Assembly (NCBI GenBank): GCA_965212205.1
Contig: CBDBUX010000011.1
Coordinates: forward strand, 372,001 to 436,000
Direction: 5' to 3'
Length of the DNA stretch: 64,000 nt
Source of the DNA: JAHEJJ01 sp965212205
GTDB lineage: Bacteria; Bacteroidota; Bacteroidia; Flavobacteriales; Flavobacteriaceae
Shown: positions 52,267 through 60,588 of the stretch, in pieces
Layout: each line of letters starts with the position of its first letter
Position numbering within the stretch: the stretch's first letter is position 1
Made by a program: the position numbers and the translations under genes
The notes under the pieces: model-generated
Databases searched by the model: none
What the model was told of the DNA's origin: nothing
What the model saw: the letters and a program-made list of their open reading frames with translations, nothing else

Positions 52267-52965
52267 TCAGTGGCGATCATTTCTGCACCCTTCCAGTTGC
52301 TTAAGAGCTTCGGCGGTTATTTCCTTTGTTCTTAAGTTGTAATATTTCTTAGCCTCTGTTAGTTTGGCATTTAGAAGCTGAGATTCGCAATGCTCATAAA
52401 CCTTACGTGCATAGGCATATGCCTCCCTGCAGTTGACCGATTGAACAACTTTGTTAAGCGAGGTCCTGTAGGCTTCCAAGAATTCATCGATTTTCTTTTC
52501 CAGGGCGGGTCCGGCTGGCTGTATCGCATTCAGCCTGATATTTTCTGTTTCCTTGGTGTTGAGAGCCAGTACATCACTGGCATACTTACTCTTATGTAAT
52601 TCGTCGTGCTGTTCCAGGGCGTCAAGACTTCCCATGGTATTTTCCAATGCGCGGTTCAATAAGATCCTGGTGCCGGCTAAACTATTGACCCGTGTAGCTT
52701 TTTTTAGATTATCCAGTCCTTCCAGTATGTTTTTAAAAGCATATTCACAGCCGCACTCTTCGAGCTGCTGCTTGGTTTTTTCAATGGCATTAAGGGCCTT
52801 GTAGGCAAAATATCGCGATTGGTTTACGTTATCCGCGGCAAGAGCATTTTCAGTCTGAGACCTCACATAATCAATATTAGAACCCGCATAATCGCAGGCG
52901 TTTTCCGAAGCTAGCAGAGTAGCCGAAAAGAATAGGAAAAAAAGAAATGCCGAGAGAGATTTCAT
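52267..52965 (-). CDS. Secreted helical protein of unknown function
   Basis: 232 residues, signal peptide MKSLSAFLFFLFFSATLLASE; mature chain starts NACDYAG. The rest is mostly long helices (NALAADNVNQSRYFAYKALNAIEKTKQQLEECGCEYAF, LDALEQHDELHKSKYASDVLALNTKE, AKKYYNLRTKEITAEALKQLEGC). Several Cys (Cys-Gly-Cys, terminal ...LEGC) suggest disulfides. Converges with the response regulator (4-base gap). Not recognised; possibly a TPR-like or four-helix periplasmic protein. Confidence 0.75.
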   Translation of the reverse strand: MKSLSAFLFFLFFSATLLASENACDYAGSNIDYVRSQTENALAADNVNQSRYFAYKALNAIEKTKQQLEECGCEYAFKNILEGLDNLKKATRVNSLAGTRILLNRALENTMGSLDALEQHDELHKSKYASDVLALNTKETENIRLNAIQPAGPALEKKIDEFLEAYRTSLNKVVQSVNCREAYAYARKVYEHCESQLLNAKLTEAKKYYNLRTKEITAEALKQLEGCRNDRH

Positions 52966-53080
52966 AGCATAAACTATTGAAATAGTAAGTTTTGGGAATG
53001 GTAAAGATAAGGCCAGCCGGGGGCTCTTCGGCGTTTTTTTCGTCCAATGGTTCCACTTTAGGGGATTTTGGGATATTCGG

Positions 53081-53111
53081 TTGTATTTCTTAGACGAAAC
53101 GCCTATTTTTC
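53081..53111 (+). promoter_or_regulatory. Promoter of the PPK2 gene
   Basis: TTG (53081-53083), 20 bases, TATTTTTC (53104-53111; one mismatch from TAnnTTTG), 43 bases before the ATG. Confidence 0.6.
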
Positions 53112-53154
53112 GGCTAATTCCAAAGCATTAAATGCATTTTAACGAGAAGAATTA

Positions 53155-54039
53155 ATGAAAAAAGTAGCTATCGACAAATACCTCGCCGACCCTTCTTTTC
53201 TACTGTCGGAAAGGGATACCAAAGAAGATTTTCTGGTTTCGGATAAGAAATTGAAGAATGAATTGGAGGAGATCAGGGAAGAGCTGGGTAAATTTCAAAA
53301 TACCATGTACGCGCATGGCAAATACGCAGCATTGATTTGTCTACAGGGGATGGATACCTCTGGAAAAGATAGTCTGATTCGAGAGGTTTTTAAAGACTGC
53401 AACGTAAGAGGTGTTGTAGTACATAGTTTTAAAGTACCTACGGAATTGGAACGCGACCATGATTATATATGGCGACATTATATCGCTTTACCAGCCAAGG
53501 GCAAATTTGGTGTCTTTAACCGGACACATTACGAGAATGTGCTGGTAACTAAAGTGCATCCATACTATATACTTGGGGAGAATATTCCGGGTGTCGACAG
53601 TGTAGCGGATATCGATAGTGAATTCTGGGAAAAAAGATATGAGCAGATCAATAATTTCGAAAAACATCTGGCCGACAACGGCACTATTATCTTTAAGTTC
53701 TATCTCCATATGTCTAAAGAAGAACAACGCTTCAGACTTCTGAGAAGGTTGCGTCTTAACGAGAAAAATTGGAAATTTTCTGCCGGCGACCTTAAAGAAC
53801 GCAAATTGTGGAATAAGTATATGGTCTGTTACGAGGAAGCTATACAGAAAACCACTAAACCCCATGCGCCCTGGTATATTATCCCGGCCGACAACAAACG
53901 GGTGGCCAGGGTTATCGTAGCCACCGTATTGCTACAAACGTTAAAAAAGTATAAAGATATCCGCGAACCGGAACTCGATGATGAATTAAAGGCTAATATT
54001 GAACTCTATAAAAATCAATTGGAAAGCGAAAAGGAATGA
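53155..54039 (+). CDS. Polyphosphate kinase 2 (polyphosphate:nucleotide phosphotransferase)
   Basis: 294 residues, single-domain PPK2. Walker A QGMDTSGKDSLIREV (~63-77), RGVVVHSFKVPTELERDHDYIWRHY, FGVFNRTHYENVLVTKV and the lid-region FKFYLHMSKEEQRFRLLRRL. It phosphorylates nucleoside mono- or diphosphates with polyphosphate. The final ATGA overlaps the M28 peptidase gene. Class I/II/III preference cannot be set from sequence here. Confidence 0.95.
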   Translation: MKKVAIDKYLADPSFLLSERDTKEDFLVSDKKLKNELEEIREELGKFQNTMYAHGKYAALICLQGMDTSGKDSLIREVFKDCNVRGVVVHSFKVPTELERDHDYIWRHYIALPAKGKFGVFNRTHYENVLVTKVHPYYILGENIPGVDSVADIDSEFWEKRYEQINNFEKHLADNGTIIFKFYLHMSKEEQRFRLLRRLRLNEKNWKFSAGDLKERKLWNKYMVCYEEAIQKTTKPHAPWYIIPADNKRVARVIVATVLLQTLKKYKDIREPELDDELKANIELYKNQLESEKE

Positions 54040-55424
54040 AATATTGGATATTAGGACTTTTTTTATGGACAACTTGCTGCTGGTCTCAAACCGATGATCA
54101 AAGGCAGATTGAAGCTATTTTTGAGGAATCGTTGACGACTGGAAAGTCTTATGACTGGCTTAATTACCTATCGAACAGGATCGGAGGCAGATTATCAGGC
54201 AGTGTGCAGGCCGAACAGGCGGTGAAATATACTAAAAGCCAGATGGATTCACTCGGTTTTGACCGGGTGTGGTTACAGCCTGTAATGGTTCCAAAATGGG
54301 TTCGGGGTACCCCTGAATTTGCCTACATTGAGAGTAAACCCGGTATTACCAATAATGTTCCCATAACCGCATTGGGAGGTTCTGTGGCCACCCCGATCGG
54401 GGGTATCAAGGCGCCAGTTGTTGAGGTTAAAAGCAATGAAGAATTAGATTCTCTGGGAAGAGATGGAATCGCAGGCAAGATCGTATTTTTTAACCGTCCC
54501 ATGCAGTCGGGCCTGATCAATACCTTTGAGGCTTATTCCGGAGCTGTGGGCCAGCGCTATAAAGGCGCCATGGAAGCTGCACAATATGGTGCGGTGGGCA
54601 TAATTGTGCGATCACTTACGCTACGGCTCGATGACTTTCCTCATACAGGCTCCATGACTTATGGCAACCTGCCATTTGAACAAAAAATCCCTGCAGCAGC
54701 AATTAGCACCAATGGGGCTGAATTGCTTAGTACAACCTTAAAACTGAATCCCAATATCAGGTTTTATTTCAAGCAGAGCTGTAAACAACTTTTAGATGTA
54801 CAATCTCACAACGTAATCGGGGAGATTCGCGGCAGTACTTATCCGGATGAAATATTACTGGTTGGGGGACATTTAGATTCCTGGGATCTGGGCGATGGGG
54901 CTCATGACGATGGTGCCGGCTGTGTGCAGAGTATCGAAGCCTTGAGATTACTGCTCGCTACAGGGTACCAGCCACAACGAACCATCAGGGTAGTAATGTT
55001 TATGAGTGAGGAAATTGGTCTCTCCGGAGCTAAACAATATGCTAAGGAGGCCAGGAATAAAGGCGAAAATCACATTTTTGCGCTAGAGAGTGATGCGGGA
55101 GGCTTTACCCCTCGGGGCTTTTCTTTTGATTGCACCGCTGCAAATCTAGAGCGTGTACAATCCTGGAAACCTCTTTTTGAACCGTACCTCGTACATAATT
55201 TTATAGCTGGAGGAAGTGGAGCAGACATCGGACCCTTAAAAGGTGAAAATGTAGTTCTATGCGGACTCAGACCTGATAGCCAAAGGTATTTCGACCATCA
55301 CCACGCAGAGAACGATACTTTTGAACATATCAATAAGAGGGAACTGGAACTGGGAGCAGCTGCTATGTCGAGCTTGCTCTATCTTTTCGATAAATATGGT
55401 ATCATAAATAACTCCAAGGGCTGA
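54036..55424 (+). CDS. Secreted M28-family aminopeptidase/carboxypeptidase Q-like
   Basis: 462 residues, signal peptide MKYWILGLFLWTTCCWSQ. Zinc ligands are visible in order: VGGHLDSWDLGDGAHDDGAG (His, Asp bridging), MFMSEEIGLSGAKQY (Glu-Glu), ALESDAGGFTPRG (Asp) and DHHHAENDTFEH (His). An inserted PA domain lies between residues ~120 and 260 (SLGRDGIAGKIVFFNR). Probably a periplasmic or exported metallopeptidase. Translationally coupled to PPK2. Confidence 0.94.
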   Translation: MKYWILGLFLWTTCCWSQTDDQRQIEAIFEESLTTGKSYDWLNYLSNRIGGRLSGSVQAEQAVKYTKSQMDSLGFDRVWLQPVMVPKWVRGTPEFAYIESKPGITNNVPITALGGSVATPIGGIKAPVVEVKSNEELDSLGRDGIAGKIVFFNRPMQSGLINTFEAYSGAVGQRYKGAMEAAQYGAVGIIVRSLTLRLDDFPHTGSMTYGNLPFEQKIPAAAISTNGAELLSTTLKLNPNIRFYFKQSCKQLLDVQSHNVIGEIRGSTYPDEILLVGGHLDSWDLGDGAHDDGAGCVQSIEALRLLLATGYQPQRTIRVVMFMSEEIGLSGAKQYAKEARNKGENHIFALESDAGGFTPRGFSFDCTAANLERVQSWKPLFEPYLVHNFIAGGSGADIGPLKGENVVLCGLRPDSQRYFDHHHAENDTFEHINKRELELGAAAMSSLLYLFDKYGIINNSKG

Positions 55425-55527
55425 TTGGGCAAAAGCAATCTATCATTGCTTCCTTAAAATTAGGGTTTTCGACTATCTCTGTAACAATCACTTCAGTAAA
55501 TACTCTTTTAGGTAAGGATATTCTACA

Positions 55528-56448
55528 ATGGAACTATTATTGTTTTATTTTATTCACTGGGGACTGCCATTTTTAATTCTTTTGGCTTTTCTTTTTTTAA
55601 GACCCCGTTCCAGATTTGGCCTATTTGCGCTATTCTTTTCCGGCATTTCGATATTATGGTTTTTATTTCTTTGGGGGCAATGGCCCATAGCAGCATTTAA
55701 TAAACTGAAATATATCGTAGTGCTTATAATGCTCTATGGGATATGGAGAGTATTTAGATTGATTCCTTTGACCAAAAGGAAATTTTCAAGAACCTGGATA
55801 CGCCATATCGGCGGCGGGCTAATGTTTTTTATAGGATTGTTATTTTCATATCTGATACTCCAGGCATACCAGGGAAGAATCTTTAATAAGGAAGCAGTAG
55901 CACTCACATTTCCACTCCGGGATGGAGATTATTATATAGCATCAGGTGGCTCCAACCGGGTACTAAACAACCATTATGGCAGAGGTTCCCTTAGTCAGCT
56001 CTACGCGATTGACATCAATAAAATGGGCAGGTATTCAAAAGTGAGTAGTGGATTAGGACCGACGCTCAACGAATCGCATTATATATTCGGGGAACCGGTA
56101 TATGCACCCTGTAGCGGAAAGGTTATCGAAATCAAAGATGGTGTAGCAGACAATCTGGGCTCCAGTATGATGGTTTCATCGGCCGATGGACAGGGGAATT
56201 ATATTGTTTTAAATTGCGATGGAACCATGGTTTCCTTAGTACATCTAAAGCAAAACAGCCTGCAAGTGAAATTGGGTGACAATATTAATCCGGGTACCTT
56301 ACTCGCATCGGTTGGTAATTCCGGTTTTTCTCAGGAACCTCATCTCCATCTTCAGGCAGCGCGAATTAAGGGAGATTCGGTCTTAGAAGGTGTGCCCTTA
56401 GAATTCGACCAAAAGAAGCCGTATCGCAATATGTTGCTGCAGTATTAA
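55528..56448 (+). CDS. Membrane-anchored M23 (LytM) peptidase
   Basis: 306 residues. Three to four N-terminal helices (WGLPFLILLAFLFL, FGLFALFFSGISILWFLFLWG, YIVVLIMLYGIWRVF, GLMFFIGLLFSYLIL) then an M23 domain: SQLYAIDINKMG, EPVYAPCSGKVIEIKDG, NYIVLNCDGTMVSLVHLKQNS, LASVGNSGFSQEPHLHLQAAR with the HxH pair. The usual first His of HxxxD appears replaced by Tyr (LYAID), so zinc binding could be weakened and activity is doubtful. Role: cell-wall turnover or regulation. Confidence 0.88.
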   Translation: MELLLFYFIHWGLPFLILLAFLFLRPRSRFGLFALFFSGISILWFLFLWGQWPIAAFNKLKYIVVLIMLYGIWRVFRLIPLTKRKFSRTWIRHIGGGLMFFIGLLFSYLILQAYQGRIFNKEAVALTFPLRDGDYYIASGGSNRVLNNHYGRGSLSQLYAIDINKMGRYSKVSSGLGPTLNESHYIFGEPVYAPCSGKVIEIKDGVADNLGSSMMVSSADGQGNYIVLNCDGTMVSLVHLKQNSLQVKLGDNINPGTLLASVGNSGFSQEPHLHLQAARIKGDSVLEGVPLEFDQKKPYRNMLLQY

Positions 56449-56496
56449 TCTTATCCTAAACAGGGTTTTGGCATCAACCGGCCTTTTCAAAATACC

Positions 56497-56504
56497 TATA
56501 TTTG
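56497..56504 (+). promoter_or_regulatory. -7 element of the peptidylprolyl isomerase gene
   Basis: TATATTTG, 22 bases before the ATG. The nearest upstream TTG is 26 bases away, longer than consensus. Confidence 0.45.
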
Positions 56505-56526
56505 CAGCTCATAAAAAAACAGTAGT

Positions 56527-57459
56527 ATGCAAGACGGAATTTATGCTAAATTCGATACAAGCAAAGGCGAGATAGTTATAAAATTAACGCACGATAAAAC
56601 TCCGGGAACAGTCGGAAATTTTGTCGGATTGGCCGAGGGCAGTCTGGAAAACAGTGCAAAAAAGAAAGGTGCTCCCTATTACGACGGGCTTAACTTTCAC
56701 CGTGTAATCCCAGATTTTATGATTCAGGGAGGATGTCCTTTAGGCTCCGGTACCGGTGATCCGGGTTATAAATTCGATGATGAATTTCATCCCGAACTCA
56801 GACATTCCGGTCCGGGGATGTTGTCGATGGCCAATGCAGGTCCGGGTACAAACGGCAGTCAATTCTTTATCACCCATAAAGCCACACCCTGGTTAGATGG
56901 TAAACATACAGTGTTCGGCCAGGTGACAGCCGGACAAGAAGTGGTGGACTCTATTTCTCAGGGAGATACCATTAATCAACTGGAGATTGTTCGGATCGGT
57001 GAAGAAGCCATCTCCTGGAACGCTGAAGATGCATTTAATTCATTTAAAAATCAAAGAGAGGAAAGACTGGCCGCTGAAAAAAAACGGGCAGTTGCAGAAC
57101 TCGAAGAACTGGCAGCCGGTTTTGAATCAACAGAAAGTGGGCTACGATATAAGATAATTCAAAAAGGTACGGGCAAGAAGGCAGAAAAAAACCACATGGT
57201 GTCTGTACATTATGAAGGAGCCCTGGCTAATGGTCAGGTATTCGACTCTTCATTCCAGCGAAAACAGCCCATAGATTTTCAGCTTGGAGTAGGGCAGGTC
57301 ATCCCGGGTTGGGACGAAGGTATAAGCCTGCTTAAAGTAGGAGACAAGGCAAGGTTTGTGATCCCTTCGCATTTGGCATATGGCAGTGCTGGTGCGGGTG
57401 GTGTGATCCCTCCTGATGCCACATTGATTTTCGATGTGGAACTGATGGATGTTAAATAG
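56527..57459 (+). CDS. Cyclophilin-FKBP fusion peptidylprolyl isomerase
   Basis: 310 residues. Residues 1-~165 are a cyclophilin: FHRVIPDFMIQGGCPLGSGTGDPGY, MANAGPGTNGSQFFITHKATPWLDGKHTVFGQV. A charged helical linker (FKNQREERLAAEKKRAVAELEEL) joins residues ~200-310, a FKBP: HYEGALANGQVFDSSFQRKQP, GQVIPGWDEGISLLKVGDKARFVIPSHLAYG. Both active sites look intact. No signal peptide, hence cytoplasmic. It combines two unrelated proline isomerase folds in one chain, an architecture I believe recurs in flavobacteria. Confidence 0.95.
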   Translation: MQDGIYAKFDTSKGEIVIKLTHDKTPGTVGNFVGLAEGSLENSAKKKGAPYYDGLNFHRVIPDFMIQGGCPLGSGTGDPGYKFDDEFHPELRHSGPGMLSMANAGPGTNGSQFFITHKATPWLDGKHTVFGQVTAGQEVVDSISQGDTINQLEIVRIGEEAISWNAEDAFNSFKNQREERLAAEKKRAVAELEELAAGFESTESGLRYKIIQKGTGKKAEKNHMVSVHYEGALANGQVFDSSFQRKQPIDFQLGVGQVIPGWDEGISLLKVGDKARFVIPSHLAYGSAGAGGVIPPDATLIFDVELMDVK

Positions 57460-57502
57460 GAAAACCGCCCTGTAGATATAAACGGCTTCATTTCTTAACC
57501 GG

Positions 57503-57598
57503 TTATGAAGTCTTTTTATTGGAACGGTTGGTGCTGAAAATAAGCAAGATCATATTTACCAAAATCAAAAACAGGCATAGTTCAAAAAACAGACTCAT
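57503..57598 (-). CDS. Candidate 31-residue membrane peptide related to the 59-aa protein
   Basis: ATG 57598 to TAA 57503: one hydrophobic helix (LCLFLILVNMILLIFS) directly followed by TNRSNKKTS. The 59-residue protein at 40434-40613 reads VNLALLLFSTNRTKG at the same place, so the two appear paralogous, but this one stops soon after the helix and lacks the KIY...SSKYKKAI tail. Lies between the isomerase gene and the peroxiredoxin terminator. May be a real short member or a decayed copy. Confidence 0.5.
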   Translation of the reverse strand: MSLFFELCLFLILVNMILLIFSTNRSNKKTS

Positions 57599-57689
57599 GG
57601 GGATATGGGTGTTGTTATTATTCCGGGACTTATACTTCCCTTATTTATATAACAGTGGCCAATGCTAAAACCCTACTTATTAGTACATA

Positions 57690-57713
57690 AAAACCTCCCG
57701 GAAAAGGAGGTTT
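57690..57713 (-). terminator. Terminator of the peroxiredoxin gene
   Basis: AAACCTCC / GGAGGTTT with a short A-rich loop; on the minus strand TTTTTATG follows. Confidence 0.75.
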
Positions 57714-57740
57714 ATGTTTTAGCCCAGCCAATATTTGCCA

Positions 57741-58379
57741 TCAGGCCGTTGGATCGGGAGTCATCCTCAGATAAGGACGGATTTCCTCTACACCTTTTTC
57801 GAACATCTCCACTGCCTGGGGAGTAGGTATAGACGGACTTACCACTACATCTTCTCCATGATTCCAGTTGGCCGGCGTAGCCACAGAGTGATATGCAGTG
57901 AGTTGAAGTGAGTCTATGACACGTAATAGTTCGTGAAAATTCCTTCCTGTTGAAGCCGGGTAAGTAATAATAAGTTTAACCGATTTATCAGGGGCGATTA
58001 TGTATACCGACCTTACCGTTAAGTTGTCATCCGCATTGGGATGGATCATATCATATAAAGTGGAAACCCTCTTATCTTCATCCGCGATAATTGGAAAATT
58101 CACTTCTGTATTCTGTGTATCATTGATGTCTTTGATCCATTCGAGGTGCGATGCCTTTCCATCAACACTCAACGCAATCATTTTTACATTCCTTCTGTCG
58201 AATTCCTCCTTAAACTTTGCAGCAGAACCCAATTCTGTGGTACAAACAGGGGTAAAATCTGCAGGATGAGAGAATAATATGCCCCAGCTATCTCCCAGAT
58301 ATTCGTATAGATTTATAGATCCAAATGAACTGTCAGCCGTAAAATCAGGGGCCAGATCCCCTAGTCGAATAGTAGCCAT
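57741..58379 (-). CDS. 1-Cys peroxiredoxin (Prx6 type)
   Basis: 212 residues. Peroxidatic Cys in ADFTPVCTTELG (~residue 47); SLDGKASHLEWIKD-like block (ALSVDGKASHLEWIKDI) and long C-terminal domain (NWHGE-like NWNHGEDVVVSPSIPTPQAVEMF) place it in the Prx6/1-Cys group. Reduces H2O2 and lipid hydroperoxides in the cytoplasm. Single-gene unit. Confidence 0.95.
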   Translation of the reverse strand: MATIRLGDLAPDFTADSSFGSINLYEYLGDSWGILFSHPADFTPVCTTELGSAAKFKEEFDRRNVKMIALSVDGKASHLEWIKDINDTQNTEVNFPIIADEDKRVSTLYDMIHPNADDNLTVRSVYIIAPDKSVKLIITYPASTGRNFHELLRVIDSLQLTAYHSVATPANWNHGEDVVVSPSIPTPQAVEMFEKGVEEIRPYLRMTPDPTA

Positions 58380-58550
58380 TATCGTAATTTTTAAGTTGTG
58401 GTTTTATTGAACAATAAAGGTATTACATTCCGTTTCACGACTAATTTATAGGAGGGTTAAAAATGTATTAAAGTTTAGAGTTTATGATAGAGGATTATTT
58501 CATTTATCATTCTATTATATCCAACGCAGATCTTCATTACCTTTAGAACT

Positions 58551-59093
58551 ATGGAAAAACAAGAGCTTGAAAACTTGAGATATCCCATCGGGAAGTTTCA
58601 GGTCCCGGAAACCATTACCGATTTGCTAATAGAAGACTGGATCGATAATCTGGAACGGTTTCCACAAGAGTTAAGCGACCTGGTTACACAACTCGATCCT
58701 GATCAGCTGGCAACGCCATACCGGCCCGGTGGTTGGACCGTAAAGCAGCTGACGCATCATATCTCCGATAGCCATCACAACAGTTATATCCGATTTAAGT
58801 GGGCATTGACAGAGGACAAACCGCTGATCAAGGTTTATGACGAAAAGAAATGGGCGGCGCTGCATGACTCAGAAACAGCTCCCATAGAGCATTCGTTGGA
58901 TCATCTCCGGGCAATTCATAAGAAATTGGTCTTCCTGCTTCGAGGGCTCGAAAGACAAGAGCTGAAAAGGACTTTTATCCATCCTGACGGGCATGTCGAA
59001 ACCAGTCTGGAGGAAAATATAGGCCGATATGTTTGGCATGGTCATCACCATTATGCCCATATTGCTCGCCTGGTTAAGCGGAGAGATTGGTAA
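58551..59093 (+). CDS. YfiT/DinB-family putative metal-dependent thiol transferase
   Basis: 180 residues. Starts LRYPIGKFQVPETIT like YfiT proteins; DinB four-helix metal site: VKQLTHHISDSHHNSYIRFKWAL (His), and VWHGHHHYAHIARLV (His pair). YfiT/BstA proteins transfer bacillithiol in Firmicutes; many Bacteroidota make bacillithiol, so detoxification by thiol transfer is plausible. Possibly a mere metal-dependent hydrolase. Confidence 0.9.
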   Translation: MEKQELENLRYPIGKFQVPETITDLLIEDWIDNLERFPQELSDLVTQLDPDQLATPYRPGGWTVKQLTHHISDSHHNSYIRFKWALTEDKPLIKVYDEKKWAALHDSETAPIEHSLDHLRAIHKKLVFLLRGLERQELKRTFIHPDGHVETSLEENIGRYVWHGHHHYAHIARLVKRRDW

Positions 59094-59106
59094 AGACCTG
59101 GCTTTG

Positions 59107-59634
59107 TCAGGATTTTGATCCCAACTTGTACATCAATTTATACATTGGTCTCTGGTCATTGTGGGCACTGGAAAAATCCAGTAGTTTTTCACCGAAAATC
59201 TCAAATCCCAGACCGAGATAAAAATTCAATGCCCGGCCTTTTTTCATGGTGTCCAGCCAGAGGATTTTCTTTCCTTTGGATTCCGCCAGATCGATAACGT
59301 AGTTTATGCATTTTTTTCCAAGACCCTTGCCCGAATAGGTTTTCAGGAGATAAATCTTTTCCAACAGCATGGCCTCATGGTGCGAATGCGTATTGGTGGG
59401 GGCATCCACAACCAACTTAAGGATACCTGCTATCTCGCCCTCCTGTTCAATTAAAAAGTGCCTCAGGTTGGGGTCCTTAATTTCCCTGGCCATCACCTGA
59501 GTTGTGAAACTACTTTCGATATAATGGGAAGGGTCTTCTTCCGGCCATAGATGAAGATAATGCTGATGATACGAAGCAGTACCCACACGATTATAAGTTA
59601 AAATCAGTTCAGGAGTGAGGGGAATCATTCTCAT
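59107..59634 (-). CDS. GNAT family N-acetyltransferase
   Basis: ATG 59634 (MRMIPLTPELI), with 59628 also possible; the frame to 59676 would overlap the upstream cupin gene. 175 residues. Acetyl-CoA loop YSGKGLGKKCINYVID, LEKIYLLKTYSGKG, and the terminal ALNFYLGLGFEIFGEKLLDF of GNAT proteins. Third gene of a Trx-like/cupin/GNAT unit, 10 bases after the cupin stop. Substrate unknown. Confidence 0.92.
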   Translation of the reverse strand: MRMIPLTPELILTYNRVGTASYHQHYLHLWPEEDPSHYIESSFTTQVMAREIKDPNLRHFLIEQEGEIAGILKLVVDAPTNTHSHHEAMLLEKIYLLKTYSGKGLGKKCINYVIDLAESKGKKILWLDTMKKGRALNFYLGLGFEIFGEKLLDFSSAHNDQRPMYKLMYKLGSKS

Positions 59635-59644
59635 GCTCAATACG

Positions 59645-59968
59645 CTACAACTTGCTTTCACCTCCTTCAGGGCCATAAAACATCACCCAGGTAGCGAAAT
59701 CTTCCGTAAAGTTTATAAATCGATGTTCCTGGAAGGCTGGTACAAAAAGGAAATCTCCAGACTTGCATTTTACCTTTTGGTCGCCGTTATGAAACTCCGA
59801 AGAACCTGAAATTATCACATACACCTCGTCCCGGTCATGGGGGTGTTGAAGATCTACTTTATCGGGTTTATAAACCTCAACGGATAAAGTACCATGACTG
59901 AAAAAAGTTTTGAAGGTATCTGGGCAGTCCTGAAGTTTTTTTAGCGCCTGGTCCTTGTCGATTTTCAT
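59645..59968 (-). CDS. Small cupin protein
   Basis: ATG 59968 overlaps the stop of the Trx-like gene (ATGA), deciding the start over 59983. 107 residues with the single cupin barrel: DLQHPHDRDEVYVIISGSSEFHNGD (metal ligands HxH...E) and GDFLFVPAFQEHRFINF (second motif His). Could bind metal or a small ligand; function unknown. Confidence 0.92.
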   Translation of the reverse strand: MKIDKDQALKKLQDCPDTFKTFFSHGTLSVEVYKPDKVDLQHPHDRDEVYVIISGSSEFHNGDQKVKCKSGDFLFVPAFQEHRFINFTEDFATWVMFYGPEGGESKL

Positions 59969-60528
59969 GTCGCTACTTTCCACTTTATATTACAACCGAT
60001 ACTAGGTTTCTGAGCAGAATCGATGGTGTCTCCTCTAAGTAATGCATCCAGTGCTGCCCGCATATCCTTGCCGGTGACCGGGATACTATTGCCTGGCCTG
60101 CTATCATCCAATTGCCCCCGGTAGACCAGTTGCAGCTCTTTATCGAAAATATAAAAATCCGGGGTGCAGGCCGCATCATAGGCCCGTGCCACTTGCTGTG
60201 ATTCATCATAGAGGTAGGGGAACGGAAAACCTTCCTCTCTGGCGTTGACCGTCATTAAATCGGGGGCATCATCCGGGTAATTAACAACATCGTTACTCGA
60301 AATTGCGATAAAACTTATCCCGGCCGACTGGTAATCTGTAGCCAGGGAGACCATGCCGGCATTTACATGCTTTACAAATGGGCAGTGATTGCAAATAAAC
60401 ATGATTACACTACCTGCAACTCCCTTTAACTCTTTAAGGCTTACCGAGTTGCCGGAGACGGTATCGGGGAGGGTAAAATCTGGTGCCTGTGTTCCTAATG
60501 GGATCATATTGCTTGGAGTCCGTGCCAT
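59965..60528 (-). CDS. Thioredoxin-like (AhpC/TSA-type) redoxin
   Basis: 187 residues. APDFTLPDTVSGNSVSLKELKG and VIMFICNHCPFVKHV: CNHCPF replaces the CxxC of thioredoxin; downstream YDESQQVARAYDAACTPDFYIFD with the conserved cis-Pro and extra Cys, and a final VYRGQLDDSRPGN block. This subgroup of thioredoxin-family proteins is frequent in Bacteroidota and is of unknown substrate. First of three overlapping genes. Confidence 0.92.
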   Translation of the reverse strand: MARTPSNMIPLGTQAPDFTLPDTVSGNSVSLKELKGVAGSVIMFICNHCPFVKHVNAGMVSLATDYQSAGISFIAISSNDVVNYPDDAPDLMTVNAREEGFPFPYLYDESQQVARAYDAACTPDFYIFDKELQLVYRGQLDDSRPGNSIPVTGKDMRAALDALLRGDTIDSAQKPSIGCNIKWKVAT

Positions 60529-60588
60529 AGAATTTTATTTGTAAAATTAATCAATATTTGAAAGCCCGCTTTCGACAACCATACCCTT

